34,658 nucleotides of DNA from a virus. Position numbers and translations under genes: made by a program. The stretch is taken from positions 1-34,658 of the IMG/VR virus record IMGVR_UViG_3300025000_001225; one strand, given 5' to 3'. The stretch's first letter is position 1. The number at the start of each line of letters is the position of its first letter. The notes beneath the pieces were generated by a model. It saw nothing but the letters and a program-made list of their open reading frames with translations, did not search any database and had not been told where the DNA came from. Of the stretch, positions 8,777 through 17,073 are shown one piece after another.

Positions 8777-9670
8777 ATGTCAAAAGAAAAGGCTGTGGTT
8801 GGTGTAGATCAGCTACATTATGCACTCGTAACCTCTGACACTTCTGCAGCAGCACTTTGGCAGGCAGCGGTGCCGGTACTTGGTGTTACTGAAATTATGA
8901 TAAACCCGAATGGTGCAGTAGCAAGTCTATTTGCTGATAATGGGGTAGCTGTTACCGCTAACAGTATCGGAGAGATTGACGCGAGTATTAAGACAGCAGA
9001 TTTAAGCCCGGTAGAACGTGCTATTATGCTTGGTCATACAAGGACGGGCGGCGTAACAATCTATAACGGCGAGGATATATCTCCTGAACTGGCTATCGGC
9101 TTTAGAACTGCCCTGTCCGATGGTACATACGGATACGTGTGGTTACTCAAAGGCAAATTTGCCGAAGGTCAGGAAACTATTACAACAAAGGCTGGCACTA
9201 CCAACTTCCAAGTTCCCACGCTGTCGGGGAAATTCTCCCTCTTGAATTACAACGGCGACTGGAAACGTACCACAAGGGCAGACGATCCGGACTTTGTTGC
9301 TGCTACCGGAACCAACTGGTTTACTAACGGACCGCTTGGCACAACTGACGCAACACCACCCACTGCTACTTGTGTACCGGCTGATGCCGCTGCAAGTGTA
9401 GCCGTTACCACAAATGTTGTAGTTACTTTTAGTGAGGCTATTCAGGTTAGTGGTATTACCGCCGCTAACTTCCTACTGATGAAAGCGACTGACGGTACTG
9501 TTGTGGCCGGTGCCTTGACCTATGACAGCACCCACAAAGTTATAACGTTTGACCCCACTGCAAATCTTTCCGCAGCTACAGCATATATTTTTGTGGTTAC
9601 CACTAATGTCAAGGATCTCGCAGGAAATGCTTTGGCCGCACCACTCGTTATTAACTTTACTACATCTTAA
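8777..9670 (+). CDS. Major tail tube protein with C-terminal Big_5/SbsA-like Ig domain
   Basis: 297 residues. About residues 1-190 are the tail tube domain ('YALVTSDTSAAALWQAAVPV', 'MINPNGAVASLFADNGVAV', 'LSPVERAIMLGH'), which polymerises into the tail tube. Residues ~193-297 begin 'DATPPTATCVPADAAASVAV' and contain 'VVVTFSEAIQVSGITAANF' and 'ATAYIFVVTTNVKDLAGNAL', the pattern of bacterial Ig-like Big_5 domains. Such C-terminal additions are known to decorate tail tubes. AGGAGG lies 9 bases before the ATG. Confidence 0.92.
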   Translation: MSKEKAVVGVDQLHYALVTSDTSAAALWQAAVPVLGVTEIMINPNGAVASLFADNGVAVTANSIGEIDASIKTADLSPVERAIMLGHTRTGGVTIYNGEDISPELAIGFRTALSDGTYGYVWLLKGKFAEGQETITTKAGTTNFQVPTLSGKFSLLNYNGDWKRTTRADDPDFVAATGTNWFTNGPLGTTDATPPTATCVPADAAASVAVTTNVVVTFSEAIQVSGITAANFLLMKATDGTVVAGALTYDSTHKVITFDPTANLSAATAYIFVVTTNVKDLAGNALAAPLVINFTTS

Positions 9671-9677
9671 GCTATCC

Positions 9678-9696
9678 GGGCGGCCCAGTGTCGCCC
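9678..9696 (+). terminator. Short GC hairpin after the major tail gene
   Basis: GGGCG (9678-9682) can pair with CGCCC (9692-9696) around a 9-base loop, in the gap between the major tail gene and the chaperone gene. No T run follows, so it may be an mRNA-processing or attenuating hairpin rather than a true terminator. Such hairpins often follow highly expressed tail genes. Confidence 0.3.
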
Positions 9697-9728
9697 AATA
9701 CATAACTAAATCTTAGGGAGGCAATACC

Positions 9729-10115
9729 GTGAAACAGCCAGTAATAAAAGCTCCTACCATCAACCTTGAAGGTAAAGAGTATACTGCTAGAAAAAGAAAA
9801 ATGAAACAACTAAGACTATACGGCAAAAGCTTAAAAGAGATTACTCCAATTATTAAGCCTATATTTGAACTAAAATCAATTACAAGCGCAAATGCAATGG
9901 AAGTCATTGGAGATATTTTAGAATCTCTTGGAGAAGAAGACATCTTAAATAAATGCGCCGAGTTTATTGCAGTTACGATTAATAACAAAGAAGTAACGGC
10001 AGAGTTAATTTTAGAACAAATGGACGCCGAAGATTTAATATCGACGCTAATACAATGCAGTATCTATATCAGAACTTTCGTGGACATGAAACTTGAGCAA
10101 ATCCCAAACGCATAA
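9729..10115 (+). CDS. Tail assembly chaperone, short (G-type) product
   Basis: 128 residues from a GTG start preceded by GGGAGGC. Basic N-terminal half ('KEYTARKRKMKQLRLYGK') and acidic C-terminal helices ('LILEQMDAEDLISTLIQCSI'). Position between major tail protein and tape measure is the classic G/GT chaperone slot. The G protein coats the tape measure during tail assembly. The frame ends at TAA 10113-10115 a few bases after a CCCAAAC slip site, and a long open -1 frame continues downstream (see the following entries). Confidence 0.87.
   Translation: MKQPVIKAPTINLEGKEYTARKRKMKQLRLYGKSLKEITPIIKPIFELKSITSANAMEVIGDILESLGEEDILNKCAEFIAVTINNKEVTAELILEQMDAEDLISTLIQCSIYIRTFVDMKLEQIPNA
10103..10109 (+). 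other. Predicted -1 ribosomal slippage site CCCAAAC
   Basis: CCCAAAC is aligned as C-CCA-AAC with the chaperone reading frame, the canonical X-XXY-YYZ form. Slipping back one base re-pairs CCA to CCC and AAC to AAA. A strong stem-loop starts about 4 bases downstream at 10114. In the -1 frame translation continues with CGC ATA AAC to a stop at 10318. Confidence 0.85.
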
Positions 10116-10318
10116 ACGACGGTCCGAAGTTTGAATTAGATTTTTATCAGACCGTCGTTTTTTATTATCTACAAGCAGCTAGGGCTTGGGGATGGACCCA
10201 GGAGCAGGTTGACGAAACTGATATAAATCATTTTTTCGATCTGGTTACCGTTGCCATTCTTACATCGGATGAGGATAAGCCGAAGAAAGTTTATGCGGAT
10301 CAGGTTGGTCTTTTCTAA
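10109..10318 (+). CDS. Tail assembly chaperone, frameshift extension (T part of GT)
   Basis: In the -1 frame the codons after the slip site read CGC ATA AAC and continue for 69 residues to TAA at 10316-10318, giving a predicted GT fusion of about 196 residues. The segment contains 'FELDFYQTVVFYYLQAARAW' and 'INHFFDLVTVAIL', the typical hydrophobic helical T domain that binds tail tube subunits. It has no start codon or RBS of its own near its beginning, which supports expression by frameshift. The tape-measure RBS AAGGAGGTGAT begins at its stop codon. Confidence 0.85.
   Translation, partial: RINDGPKFELDFYQTVVFYYLQAARAWGWTQEQVDETDINHFFDLVTVAILTSDEDKPKKVYADQVGLF
10114..10163 (+). terminator. 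Stem-loop 3' of slip site, terminator-like
   Basis: AAACGACGGTC (10114-10124) pairs perfectly with GACCGTCGTTT (10150-10160), an 11-bp stem with a 25-base loop, followed by a T run to about 10163. In shape it is an intrinsic terminator, but it lies inside the frameshift-extension coding region. It can serve as the frameshift stimulator and may also reduce downstream transcription when ribosomes do not follow. Confidence 0.7.
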
Positions 10319-10330
10319 GGAGGTGATAAT

Positions 10331-13300
10331 TTGGCGGAAACTATACGGGGTATAAATATAGTTATTGGAGCAGAAACGCAGGCCTTAACCGCTGCACTTG
10401 CTGACGTAAACACAGCAAGCAGGAATATAAGCGGTGAATTAAGACACGTACAGAATCTCTTAAGGATGGACCCTGGCAATACTACGCTTATTTCGCAGCA
10501 GCAGGAATTGCTTGGGCAAGCAGTAGAGAATACAAGGGAGAGGCTTGAACGTCTTCGCGCCGCACAAGCACAAGTTACTGAACAATTTCAGCGCGGCGAA
10601 ATAACAGCAGGTCAGTACAGGGCTTTTGAAAGAGAACTACAAAGCGCGGAGATAAATTTAAACCGTTTCGAAAACAGGTTAGAGCAAACACAGGATACAG
10701 CGGACAGCCTTAGCGACACTCTGCAAAACACTGGCGAAAAAGCTAAGGGCATCGGGGAGAAAATGTCCCTGGCGATAACGGCACCTATCGCTGCTGCTGG
10801 TGCTGTAATGCTCAAGGGTGCAATAGATGCTGAAACGGCCACCGGAAAACTTCAGGCCCAGCTAGGTATCACCGCCGAAGAAGCCGCAAGCCTTGGAGAT
10901 GTTGCGCAGGAAGTCTGGAAGTCTGGCTTTGGGGAAAATATCGAAGAAGCCACGGAAGCAATAAAAACAGTCAGATTAAACATGGGTATCCTGGTTGAGG
11001 GAGAACTGCAGGCTGTTGCCCAGGGTGCCATGACCATTGCCGATGTTTTTGAGCAAGATGTATCGGTGGTAACTGCTTCGGCGGGTGTCGTGATGAAAAA
11101 TTTCGGTATCTCCGGTCAAGATGCTCTTGATATTTTGACGGTAGGTTTTCAAAAAGGTGGAGATTTTTCAGGAGAGCTACTCGATACGATGCGAGAATAC
11201 GCCCCACAATTCGCTGCTATGGGATTTACCGCTGATCAGGCAATGGCAACGCTCATTGCAGGTGCTGAGCAAGGGGCGTTTAACCTTGACAAAATAGGTG
11301 ACGCTGCAAAAGAAAGTTTTCTCAGGCTAAAGGATGGTAGCACTGGATCGCAAGAAGCATTTAAAACTCTTGGATTAGATACTAACAAAATGGCGGCTGA
11401 CATAGCTGGCGGTGGAGAAAAGGCAAACGCCGCATTTCAAGCAACGCTACTGGCTATATCAGCACTAGAGGATCCGGTAGCCCGTGATAGGGCATCCATA
11501 GCTCTGTTTGGCACTACAGTAGAAGATTTGGGGCAAGGTGTAGTATTAGCTATGGCCGAAGGCGTTAAAGGCCTTGATGATTTCCAGGGTGCCACTGCCG
11601 AAGCCACAGAGGCCATGCGTAATAACAATCCAGGATTGGCGCTGACGACTGCCATGCGTGATCTGCAGGCCGCAATCGGTCCGGCACTCCTACCGCTAGC
11701 TGATATTATTACAAACACAGTTGTACCAGCAGTAAAATCTATGGCCGATTGGTTTAACGAAATGTCACCTGCAGGTCAAACTACTGTCCTTGCAATAACT
11801 GGAGTTGCTGCTGCTTTAGGTCCATTACTTATGGTGCTAGGCCCTATTGTTTCAGTTGCTACCAGTGTGGTAGGGGCGCTTGGGGCCATAAGCGCCGCCA
11901 TGGCCGGTGGGGCTACTGGAGTAGCCATTTTAACTACGGCATTCCCGGCACTGGGTACTGCACTTGCTGTTATAACCGGACCAATCGGCCTTACTGTGGC
12001 AGCACTAGCTGCTCTAGGGATTGCTGGATATTCTATATATGAAGCATTGTCAGAGGATGCGCTACCTGCAGTTAATTTATTTGGTGAAGGGGTTAGTGAA
12101 GCCACTGAAAAAGCAGTTGGTGGTTTTCTTGATCTTAATGATAAAGCAATAACTGCATTAAATCAACTTAATTGGTCTGGACAAGCAGTAACCAGCGAGA
12201 TGGCTAACGGCATTGTTTCGACTTTCGGGCAAATGAAAAACCAAGTAGTCGCAGGATTACAACAGCAACACAATGAGGCGCTTGGCGAAATGCAGAAGTA
12301 TTTTACTGATAGTGCTGCCCTTACGGACACAGAAGAAGCAGCGATTTTAACAAAGATAGCAACTAGCTACGAAGAAAAAAAGACTGCTATTTCAGACGGT
12401 GAGGAAGCAATTAAACAGATTCTAACTGCGGCATCAGCAGAGAAACGTGCTCTAACTGAGCAAGAAAAAGCCGAAATAAACCGCATACAGTATGAAATGG
12501 TTTCCAATGGGGTTAATGTCCTATCTCAAAATGAAGTTGAAGCTAAAGTTATAATGGAACGCATGAAAGCACAGGCCGGAGAAATATCTGCACAGCAGGC
12601 CGTTGAAGTTGTACAAAATGCTAGCAAACAAAAAGATGATGCGGTAAAGGTGGCCAATGAGCAGTATGACAAAACGCTTGCATGGATAGTTAAGCAGCGT
12701 GATGAGACAGGTTCCATATCAAAAGAGCAGGCCGATAAACTAATTACAGAAGCAACAAGGCAAAGAGACGACACTGTTAATAAAGCTTATGATATGCACA
12801 ATCAGGTGGTTGAAGCAGCTAAGAAGCAAGCCGGTGAGCATGTTAATCAAGTAAATTGGGAAACTGGTGAGGTTCTTTCAAAGTGGGAAGTTTTCAAAAA
12901 TAACTCACGGAATCAATGGAACACCATGATTACAGACGTTGAAAATGCCTGGAATAATATGAAAAACAGTGCAGTTCAACAGGCTGAAGCCTTAAAAGTT
13001 GGCGCCACTAATAAATTAGGAGAGCTTTGGGATTATATTAAATCAGTCCCAAGCCAGGCGGATCAGTGGGGCAAAGACATAATCCAAGGTTTAATAAACG
13101 GTATAACCTCCAAGTTACAAGCCGCTAAAAATGCCGCTTTATCTGTAGGACGAAACATTAAAGACGCCATAACAGGATTTTTTGATATGAAAAGCCCTTC
13201 TAAAGTTACTGAAGAACTAGGTAAATATATTTCCGAGGGCCTGGCTAAAGGCATCGAAAAAGGCACTTCTGATGCTGAAAAAGCAGCGCAAAAACTGTCT

Positions 13301-15019
13301 CAGGTAGTACAAAGCGCAGTATCCACTGTATTGGGTGACTTAGATAAAACTTTCCAGTTACAAACGGCAAAATTAGAACTTGAAATACTGTCCGGCGGCG
13401 CCAATCTAACCGAGACTCAGCGCCTGGAAGATGAACTGAAAAAGCTCCAACTTCAATATGACCAGTCCGCTGAAAAACTGGAAGCACTAAACGCCGTATA
13501 CGAAACAGCAAAAGATAAGCTTAGCGAGAATAGCGAAGCCGTGAAGGATTACAAGCAACAGCTAGAACTTGCAAAAATAGCACACGAAAAACTAGGTATT
13601 GAAATATCTAACAATCGTTTCGCTCAAGAAAAGGCCGCTATTGAGGAAAATATCAGTGTACTACAGGAAATGTCCGACGCGGCCAAAGAAACCTATGAGG
13701 AAACCTTAAAAGCCGCCACCGATGCATATAGAAAAGCCGAGGATTTAAGTAAAGAAAGCATTAATCTTGCCAAAGATGAACGCGACGAAAAAATACAAGC
13801 GGCCAAAGATTATGCCGATGAGCAAAAAGAGTATTACCAGGGAATATATGATGCGGCTAAAGAAACCTACGACAATATAATAGAATCCGCTGAAAGCTAC
13901 AGGGACAGTGAACTATCGGCCCTACAAAGCCAATTAGATACTATTAATGATGAGGAAAGCCAACGGGACAAGGATTCAGAACGCAGTCAGCTAGAATTAG
14001 CTGTTGCTAAGGCCCGTACCACCAAGGACAGGACCAAGGCCGAAGCTGATTTGGCCGAGTGGTTACGAAAGCAAGAAGTTGAAGCCAAGAAAGAAAGCCT
14101 TAAAGCTCAGATGGACAAAGTTAAGGCAGACTACGTAGAAAAAGAAAGAATAGCCAAAAACGATTTAAGTCGCGCCGAACAAAGATACCAGGATGATACT
14201 AGAAACCTTGATCGTGAGACTGAAAATAAATTAGCTATAATTGAAAGCCAGTATCAACAAAAATTATCTATGGCAAAAACCGACCTGGCTAATATAAAAA
14301 AAATCTACGATGAAGAAGAACTGAAGGCTAAGGCCACTTTTCAGGCAATAACCGGCTATGCTATCGAAAGATATGACGCTGAAAAGAAAAAGCAGGATGA
14401 ACTTAAAAAGAATCTAAATGACTATTACACTGAACTTGCCCAGCTCAGCAATGAGTATGAACGTCAAAAAGCAGCAGGCAATATGGCAGCGGCTAACGCG
14501 GCCCATGAGAAGGCAAACCAAATCAGAGATGAAGCTGGAATATCTAGTATGTATGACAGAACTACCGGGGCGGTACTTACAGCACCCAAGACTAACGCCA
14601 CCACTAACAACAAATCCAGCGCGACATCGAGCAGTAGTTCTGGCGGTCAAAGCTATACAACATATAACGGTAGATATGGTTACTGGAATAATTTTGGAGA
14701 GTTTACAGAAGTACCGAAATATGCAACCGGTGCTATTGCTACACAACCGACAATGGGTATCTTTGGTGACGTGCCGGAGGCTATTATGCCACTTGCAAAA
14801 CTGCCAGCACTGATGACCGAGGCGCTAATTGGTGCAGTCCGGTCCCTTAGTACAGCGCAGCCGGCAATGGCTGGTGCAGGTACAGGTGCTGTAGCAAATT
14901 CATATAGCTTTAGCTTCACTGGGCCGATCAGCGTAAGAGATGATGGCGACATAATCCAAATCAGCCGGGAATTATATAATCTATCGCAAAACGCAAGTAG
15001 AGTAAGAGGGGTGAAGTAA
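10331..15019 (+). CDS. Tail tape measure protein
   Basis: 1562 residues, the longest gene of the window. It sets tail length and is ejected with the DNA. The N-terminal region has coiled coil ('RNISGELRHVQNLLRMDPGN') followed by a TP901-type core. Residues about 485-570 are strongly hydrophobic and alanine/glycine-rich, likely membrane-spanning segments. The second half has long charged coiled coils (about residues 1000-1400) and the typical 'MKSPSKVTEELGKYISEGLA' motif. TTG start at 10331 with AAGGAGGTGAT upstream. The C-terminus ends 'ISVRDDGDIIQISRELYNLS', the usual tape-measure terminus. Confidence 0.95.
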   Translation: MAETIRGINIVIGAETQALTAALADVNTASRNISGELRHVQNLLRMDPGNTTLISQQQELLGQAVENTRERLERLRAAQAQVTEQFQRGEITAGQYRAFERELQSAEINLNRFENRLEQTQDTADSLSDTLQNTGEKAKGIGEKMSLAITAPIAAAGAVMLKGAIDAETATGKLQAQLGITAEEAASLGDVAQEVWKSGFGENIEEATEAIKTVRLNMGILVEGELQAVAQGAMTIADVFEQDVSVVTASAGVVMKNFGISGQDALDILTVGFQKGGDFSGELLDTMREYAPQFAAMGFTADQAMATLIAGAEQGAFNLDKIGDAAKESFLRLKDGSTGSQEAFKTLGLDTNKMAADIAGGGEKANAAFQATLLAISALEDPVARDRASIALFGTTVEDLGQGVVLAMAEGVKGLDDFQGATAEATEAMRNNNPGLALTTAMRDLQAAIGPALLPLADIITNTVVPAVKSMADWFNEMSPAGQTTVLAITGVAAALGPLLMVLGPIVSVATSVVGALGAISAAMAGGATGVAILTTAFPALGTALAVITGPIGLTVAALAALGIAGYSIYEALSEDALPAVNLFGEGVSEATEKAVGGFLDLNDKAITALNQLNWSGQAVTSEMANGIVSTFGQMKNQVVAGLQQQHNEALGEMQKYFTDSAALTDTEEAAILTKIATSYEEKKTAISDGEEAIKQILTAASAEKRALTEQEKAEINRIQYEMVSNGVNVLSQNEVEAKVIMERMKAQAGEISAQQAVEVVQNASKQKDDAVKVANEQYDKTLAWIVKQRDETGSISKEQADKLITEATRQRDDTVNKAYDMHNQVVEAAKKQAGEHVNQVNWETGEVLSKWEVFKNNSRNQWNTMITDVENAWNNMKNSAVQQAEALKVGATNKLGELWDYIKSVPSQADQWGKDIIQGLINGITSKLQAAKNAALSVGRNIKDAITGFFDMKSPSKVTEELGKYISEGLAKGIEKGTSDAEKAAQKLSQVVQSAVSTVLGDLDKTFQLQTAKLELEILSGGANLTETQRLEDELKKLQLQYDQSAEKLEALNAVYETAKDKLSENSEAVKDYKQQLELAKIAHEKLGIEISNNRFAQEKAAIEENISVLQEMSDAAKETYEETLKAATDAYRKAEDLSKESINLAKDERDEKIQAAKDYADEQKEYYQGIYDAAKETYDNIIESAESYRDSELSALQSQLDTINDEESQRDKDSERSQLELAVAKARTTKDRTKAEADLAEWLRKQEVEAKKESLKAQMDKVKADYVEKERIAKNDLSRAEQRYQDDTRNLDRETENKLAIIESQYQQKLSMAKTDLANIKKIYDEEELKAKATFQAITGYAIERYDAEKKKQDELKKNLNDYYTELAQLSNEYERQKAAGNMAAANAAHEKANQIRDEAGISSMYDRTTGAVLTAPKTNATTNNKSSATSSSSSGGQSYTTYNGRYGYWNNFGEFTEVPKYATGAIATQPTMGIFGDVPEAIMPLAKLPALMTEALIGAVRSLSTAQPAMAGAGTGAVANSYSFSFTGPISVRDDGDIIQISRELYNLSQNASRVRGVK

Positions 15020-15020
15020 A

Positions 15021-15830
15021 TTGCTTGGCTTCACTTTCAACGGTCAAAACTCAGGAAATTTCGGAATTGTTATGCGCTCAAAAAACCGTCAATTACTGCC
15101 GCAAACTGCCGACAACCTGGAAGAAATACCGGGGCGTGATGGCAGTATTTTATTTCCCGGTAGTCTGCAGGACCGGCTAATCGAGGTTGACTGCTCTTTC
15201 GTTGAAACTTCAATTCCGAATTTGCGTAAAAGAGCCCGGCAAATGGCCGCATGGCTATATACTTCTACCTGGGCAGATTTGATTTTTGACGATGAGCCAG
15301 ATCTAAAATACAGTGCCAGGGTAGCTAATCAGCTAGATTTAGTCAGCACGGTATCGCTAGGCACATTTACCTTGCAGTTTCGTTGCTTGCCGTTGGCGTT
15401 ATCGGTTGAACAGTTTGGATTTTTTGAGGTTATAGGCAGTGGTACTTTTTCAATACAAAACAACGGCACACGCGAAACATTACCAGTTATCACTATATCA
15501 GCTATTGATTTAGGCGACAGCGGTATGGACAGATCTGTAGATGTGACTGGGGTTTTTGACCCAACAGAAACAATGGTTGCTACACTGACAGACCCAGAAC
15601 TGACTATTGGTAGTAAAACAATCAAATATACGGGATCGCTGACAGCAGGTCAAAGTATCGTTATAGACTCAGAAAAATTTCAGGCATACAAGGGAGAAAC
15701 AAACGTCCTAAATAGTATCTCAGGTGAGTTCCCGGTGCTTGAAATAGGAGAAAACACCGTAGCACTAACCTATGACACAAGCACAATAGGCGGGGTAGTG
15801 GAAATTAGGTATAGAGAGAGGTGGTTGTAG
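15021..15830 (+). CDS. Distal tail protein (Dit)
   Basis: 269 residues. The N-terminus 'GFTFNGQNSGNFGIVMRSKN', then 'DNLEEIPGRDGSILFPG' and 'LRKRARQMAAWLYTSTWADL', is the SPP1 gp19.1/TP901 Dit pattern. Dit forms the hexameric hub joining tail tube and tail tip. The C-terminal half is a galectin-like beta domain with 'IKYTGSLTAGQSIVIDSEKF'. TTG start one base after the tape-measure stop region with GAGGGGTG upstream. It stands between tape measure and tail tip genes as expected. Confidence 0.92.
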   Translation: MLGFTFNGQNSGNFGIVMRSKNRQLLPQTADNLEEIPGRDGSILFPGSLQDRLIEVDCSFVETSIPNLRKRARQMAAWLYTSTWADLIFDDEPDLKYSARVANQLDLVSTVSLGTFTLQFRCLPLALSVEQFGFFEVIGSGTFSIQNNGTRETLPVITISAIDLGDSGMDRSVDVTGVFDPTETMVATLTDPELTIGSKTIKYTGSLTAGQSIVIDSEKFQAYKGETNVLNSISGEFPVLEIGENTVALTYDTSTIGGVVEIRYRERWL

Positions 15831-16682
15831 GTGGCGAATTTTACCCAGGCGCTTAATACTGATCTAAACAGTAAACTAACGACGGCGGTATATGACGCTA
15901 ATATAGCACAGTGGATGCAGAAAACGCAGAATCATGTTCAAAATTCGTCTGGTATCTGGGTCCCGCTACAGCTAAACGCAAACGGGAATCTGAAAGCGGC
16001 GGTTAGTGAAGCATTGCCAGTGGGTAATAATAATATCGGAGATGTGGATATTGCATCTGCCACGACTTTAGAAAGTAGGTTGGGAGCCCTAACCGATGCA
16101 GCAATAGTGGACCCGACTGTAAGTGCAGCGGTTATTTCGCTTCTAAAAGGACTTCTCAAGCAGCACCAGGGCAACGGTTCGGTAAAGGATCAGGCGGATG
16201 TTGTTGACCGGGCAGCCAGGGTGTTGGGTAAAATCACTGCCGATGATTCTGCCTTAGCTCAATTAGGTGCACTTGCTGCAGTTGCCGTAACAGATCCAAC
16301 CGCTGCAGCAAGTGTTATAGCCCTCTTAAAAGGACTCTTAAAACAACTCCAGGGAAGTGGTACCGGAGCCCAAAACATTTCTCTAATTAGCAGTATTGAA
16401 ACAATTAATACCACCCCTGTTGTAGGCGTAAAAACTGTAACGGCAACTGCCGCAGAGGTGTTTGCCGGAGCCTCTGCGAAATCCAACAGGCGCAAACTAA
16501 GCATTAAAAATGAGGACCCCATCCTAAGATTTAGAATTGGTCCTTCATCTGTTACTCAGCAGACTGGTTACCCTGTAGAGCCTGGCGCTACTGTGGTATT
16601 TCAATTCGATCCGGCTGCAGCTGTTCCAATTTATGCTATTTCAGAGGGGGTAAATATCACTGTTGCAGTTCTCGAAATATGA
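15831..16682 (+). CDS. Tail-tip/baseplate structural protein with internal repeat
   Basis: 283 residues, GTG start with GAGGTGGT upstream. The N-terminal ~50 residues ('TTAVYDANIAQWMQKTQNHV', 'GIWVPLQLNANGNLK') resemble those of the protein at 7030-7779. Two similar alpha repeats follow, 'LGALTDAAIVDPTVSAAVIS' and 'LGALAAVAVTDPTAAASVIA', each ending in LLKGLLKQ-HQG or LQG. The C-terminal beta domain ends 'AAVPIYAISEGVNITVAVLEI'. A decayed copy of this C-terminal domain is found just downstream. Function is probably attachment or assembly at the tail tip. No enzyme motif. Confidence 0.72.
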   Translation: MANFTQALNTDLNSKLTTAVYDANIAQWMQKTQNHVQNSSGIWVPLQLNANGNLKAAVSEALPVGNNNIGDVDIASATTLESRLGALTDAAIVDPTVSAAVISLLKGLLKQHQGNGSVKDQADVVDRAARVLGKITADDSALAQLGALAAVAVTDPTAAASVIALLKGLLKQLQGSGTGAQNISLISSIETINTTPVVGVKTVTATAAEVFAGASAKSNRRKLSIKNEDPILRFRIGPSSVTQQTGYPVEPGATVVFQFDPAAAVPIYAISEGVNITVAVLEI

Positions 16683-16700
16683 TAGGTGGTGTGAAAGTAA

Positions 16701-16858
16701 TTGAATAAATACATTAAGAAAACAGGGGTTGAGGGAGAAAGAGTGACCCGATTGAACCAGGGGCAGTCGTGATAATTATGTTTGACCCTGCTATATCAGT
16801 ACCCATATATGCGATATCGGAAGGGGCAAGCTTGAAAGTATCTATAACGGAGGGATAG
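16701..16858 (+). pseudogene. Decayed partial duplicate of the preceding tail-tip gene
   Basis: TTG at 16701 with AGGTGGTG upstream opens a frame that stops at TGA about 16770. In the next frame the codons read 'DPIEPGAVVIIMFDPAISVP' then 'IYAISEGASLKVSITEG' and stop at 16858. This matches the end of the gene at 15831-16682 (PVEPGATVVFQFDPAAAVPIYAISEG). It is a remnant with a frameshift and without the two helical repeats. The stop region doubles as the RBS area for the gene at 16861. Confidence 0.7.
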
Positions 16859-16860
16859 TC

Positions 16861-17073
16861 ATGACCCATGTAATAACAGAAAGTATAGACGGGACTACGA
16901 CCATTAGAGTTAGCTTTTCTGACGAAGGTGTCATATTGACCGGCGAAACATCAGTTAAAGGCGACGAATCTGCTGCGTTAAATTATCTGCCGACATTTGA
17001 GGCAGATTTGCGCCGGAACTTCGCTGACCAATTTCCGGCTCCTGAAATGCCGGCTGTAGAGGAGGAAGTGTAA
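16861..17073 (+). CDS. Small acidic protein upstream of the lectin-like gene
   Basis: 70 residues, acidic, 'MTHVITESIDGTTTIRVSFS' to a Glu-rich end. Beta-rich first half, then 'ALNYLPTFEADLRRNFADQF'. GGAGGG lies 6 bases before the ATG and its TAA directly abuts the ATG of the next gene (17074). It may be a chaperone or attachment partner of the C-type-lectin-like protein, but only the tight coupling supports this. Confidence 0.65.
   Translation: MTHVITESIDGTTTIRVSFSDEGVILTGETSVKGDESAALNYLPTFEADLRRNFADQFPAPEMPAVEEEV

Noticed and set aside
11776-12105. Minus-strand frame opposite the tape measure, rich in Ala and Ser
   Set aside because: Mirror of the hydrophobic tape-measure region, without start signal or RBS.
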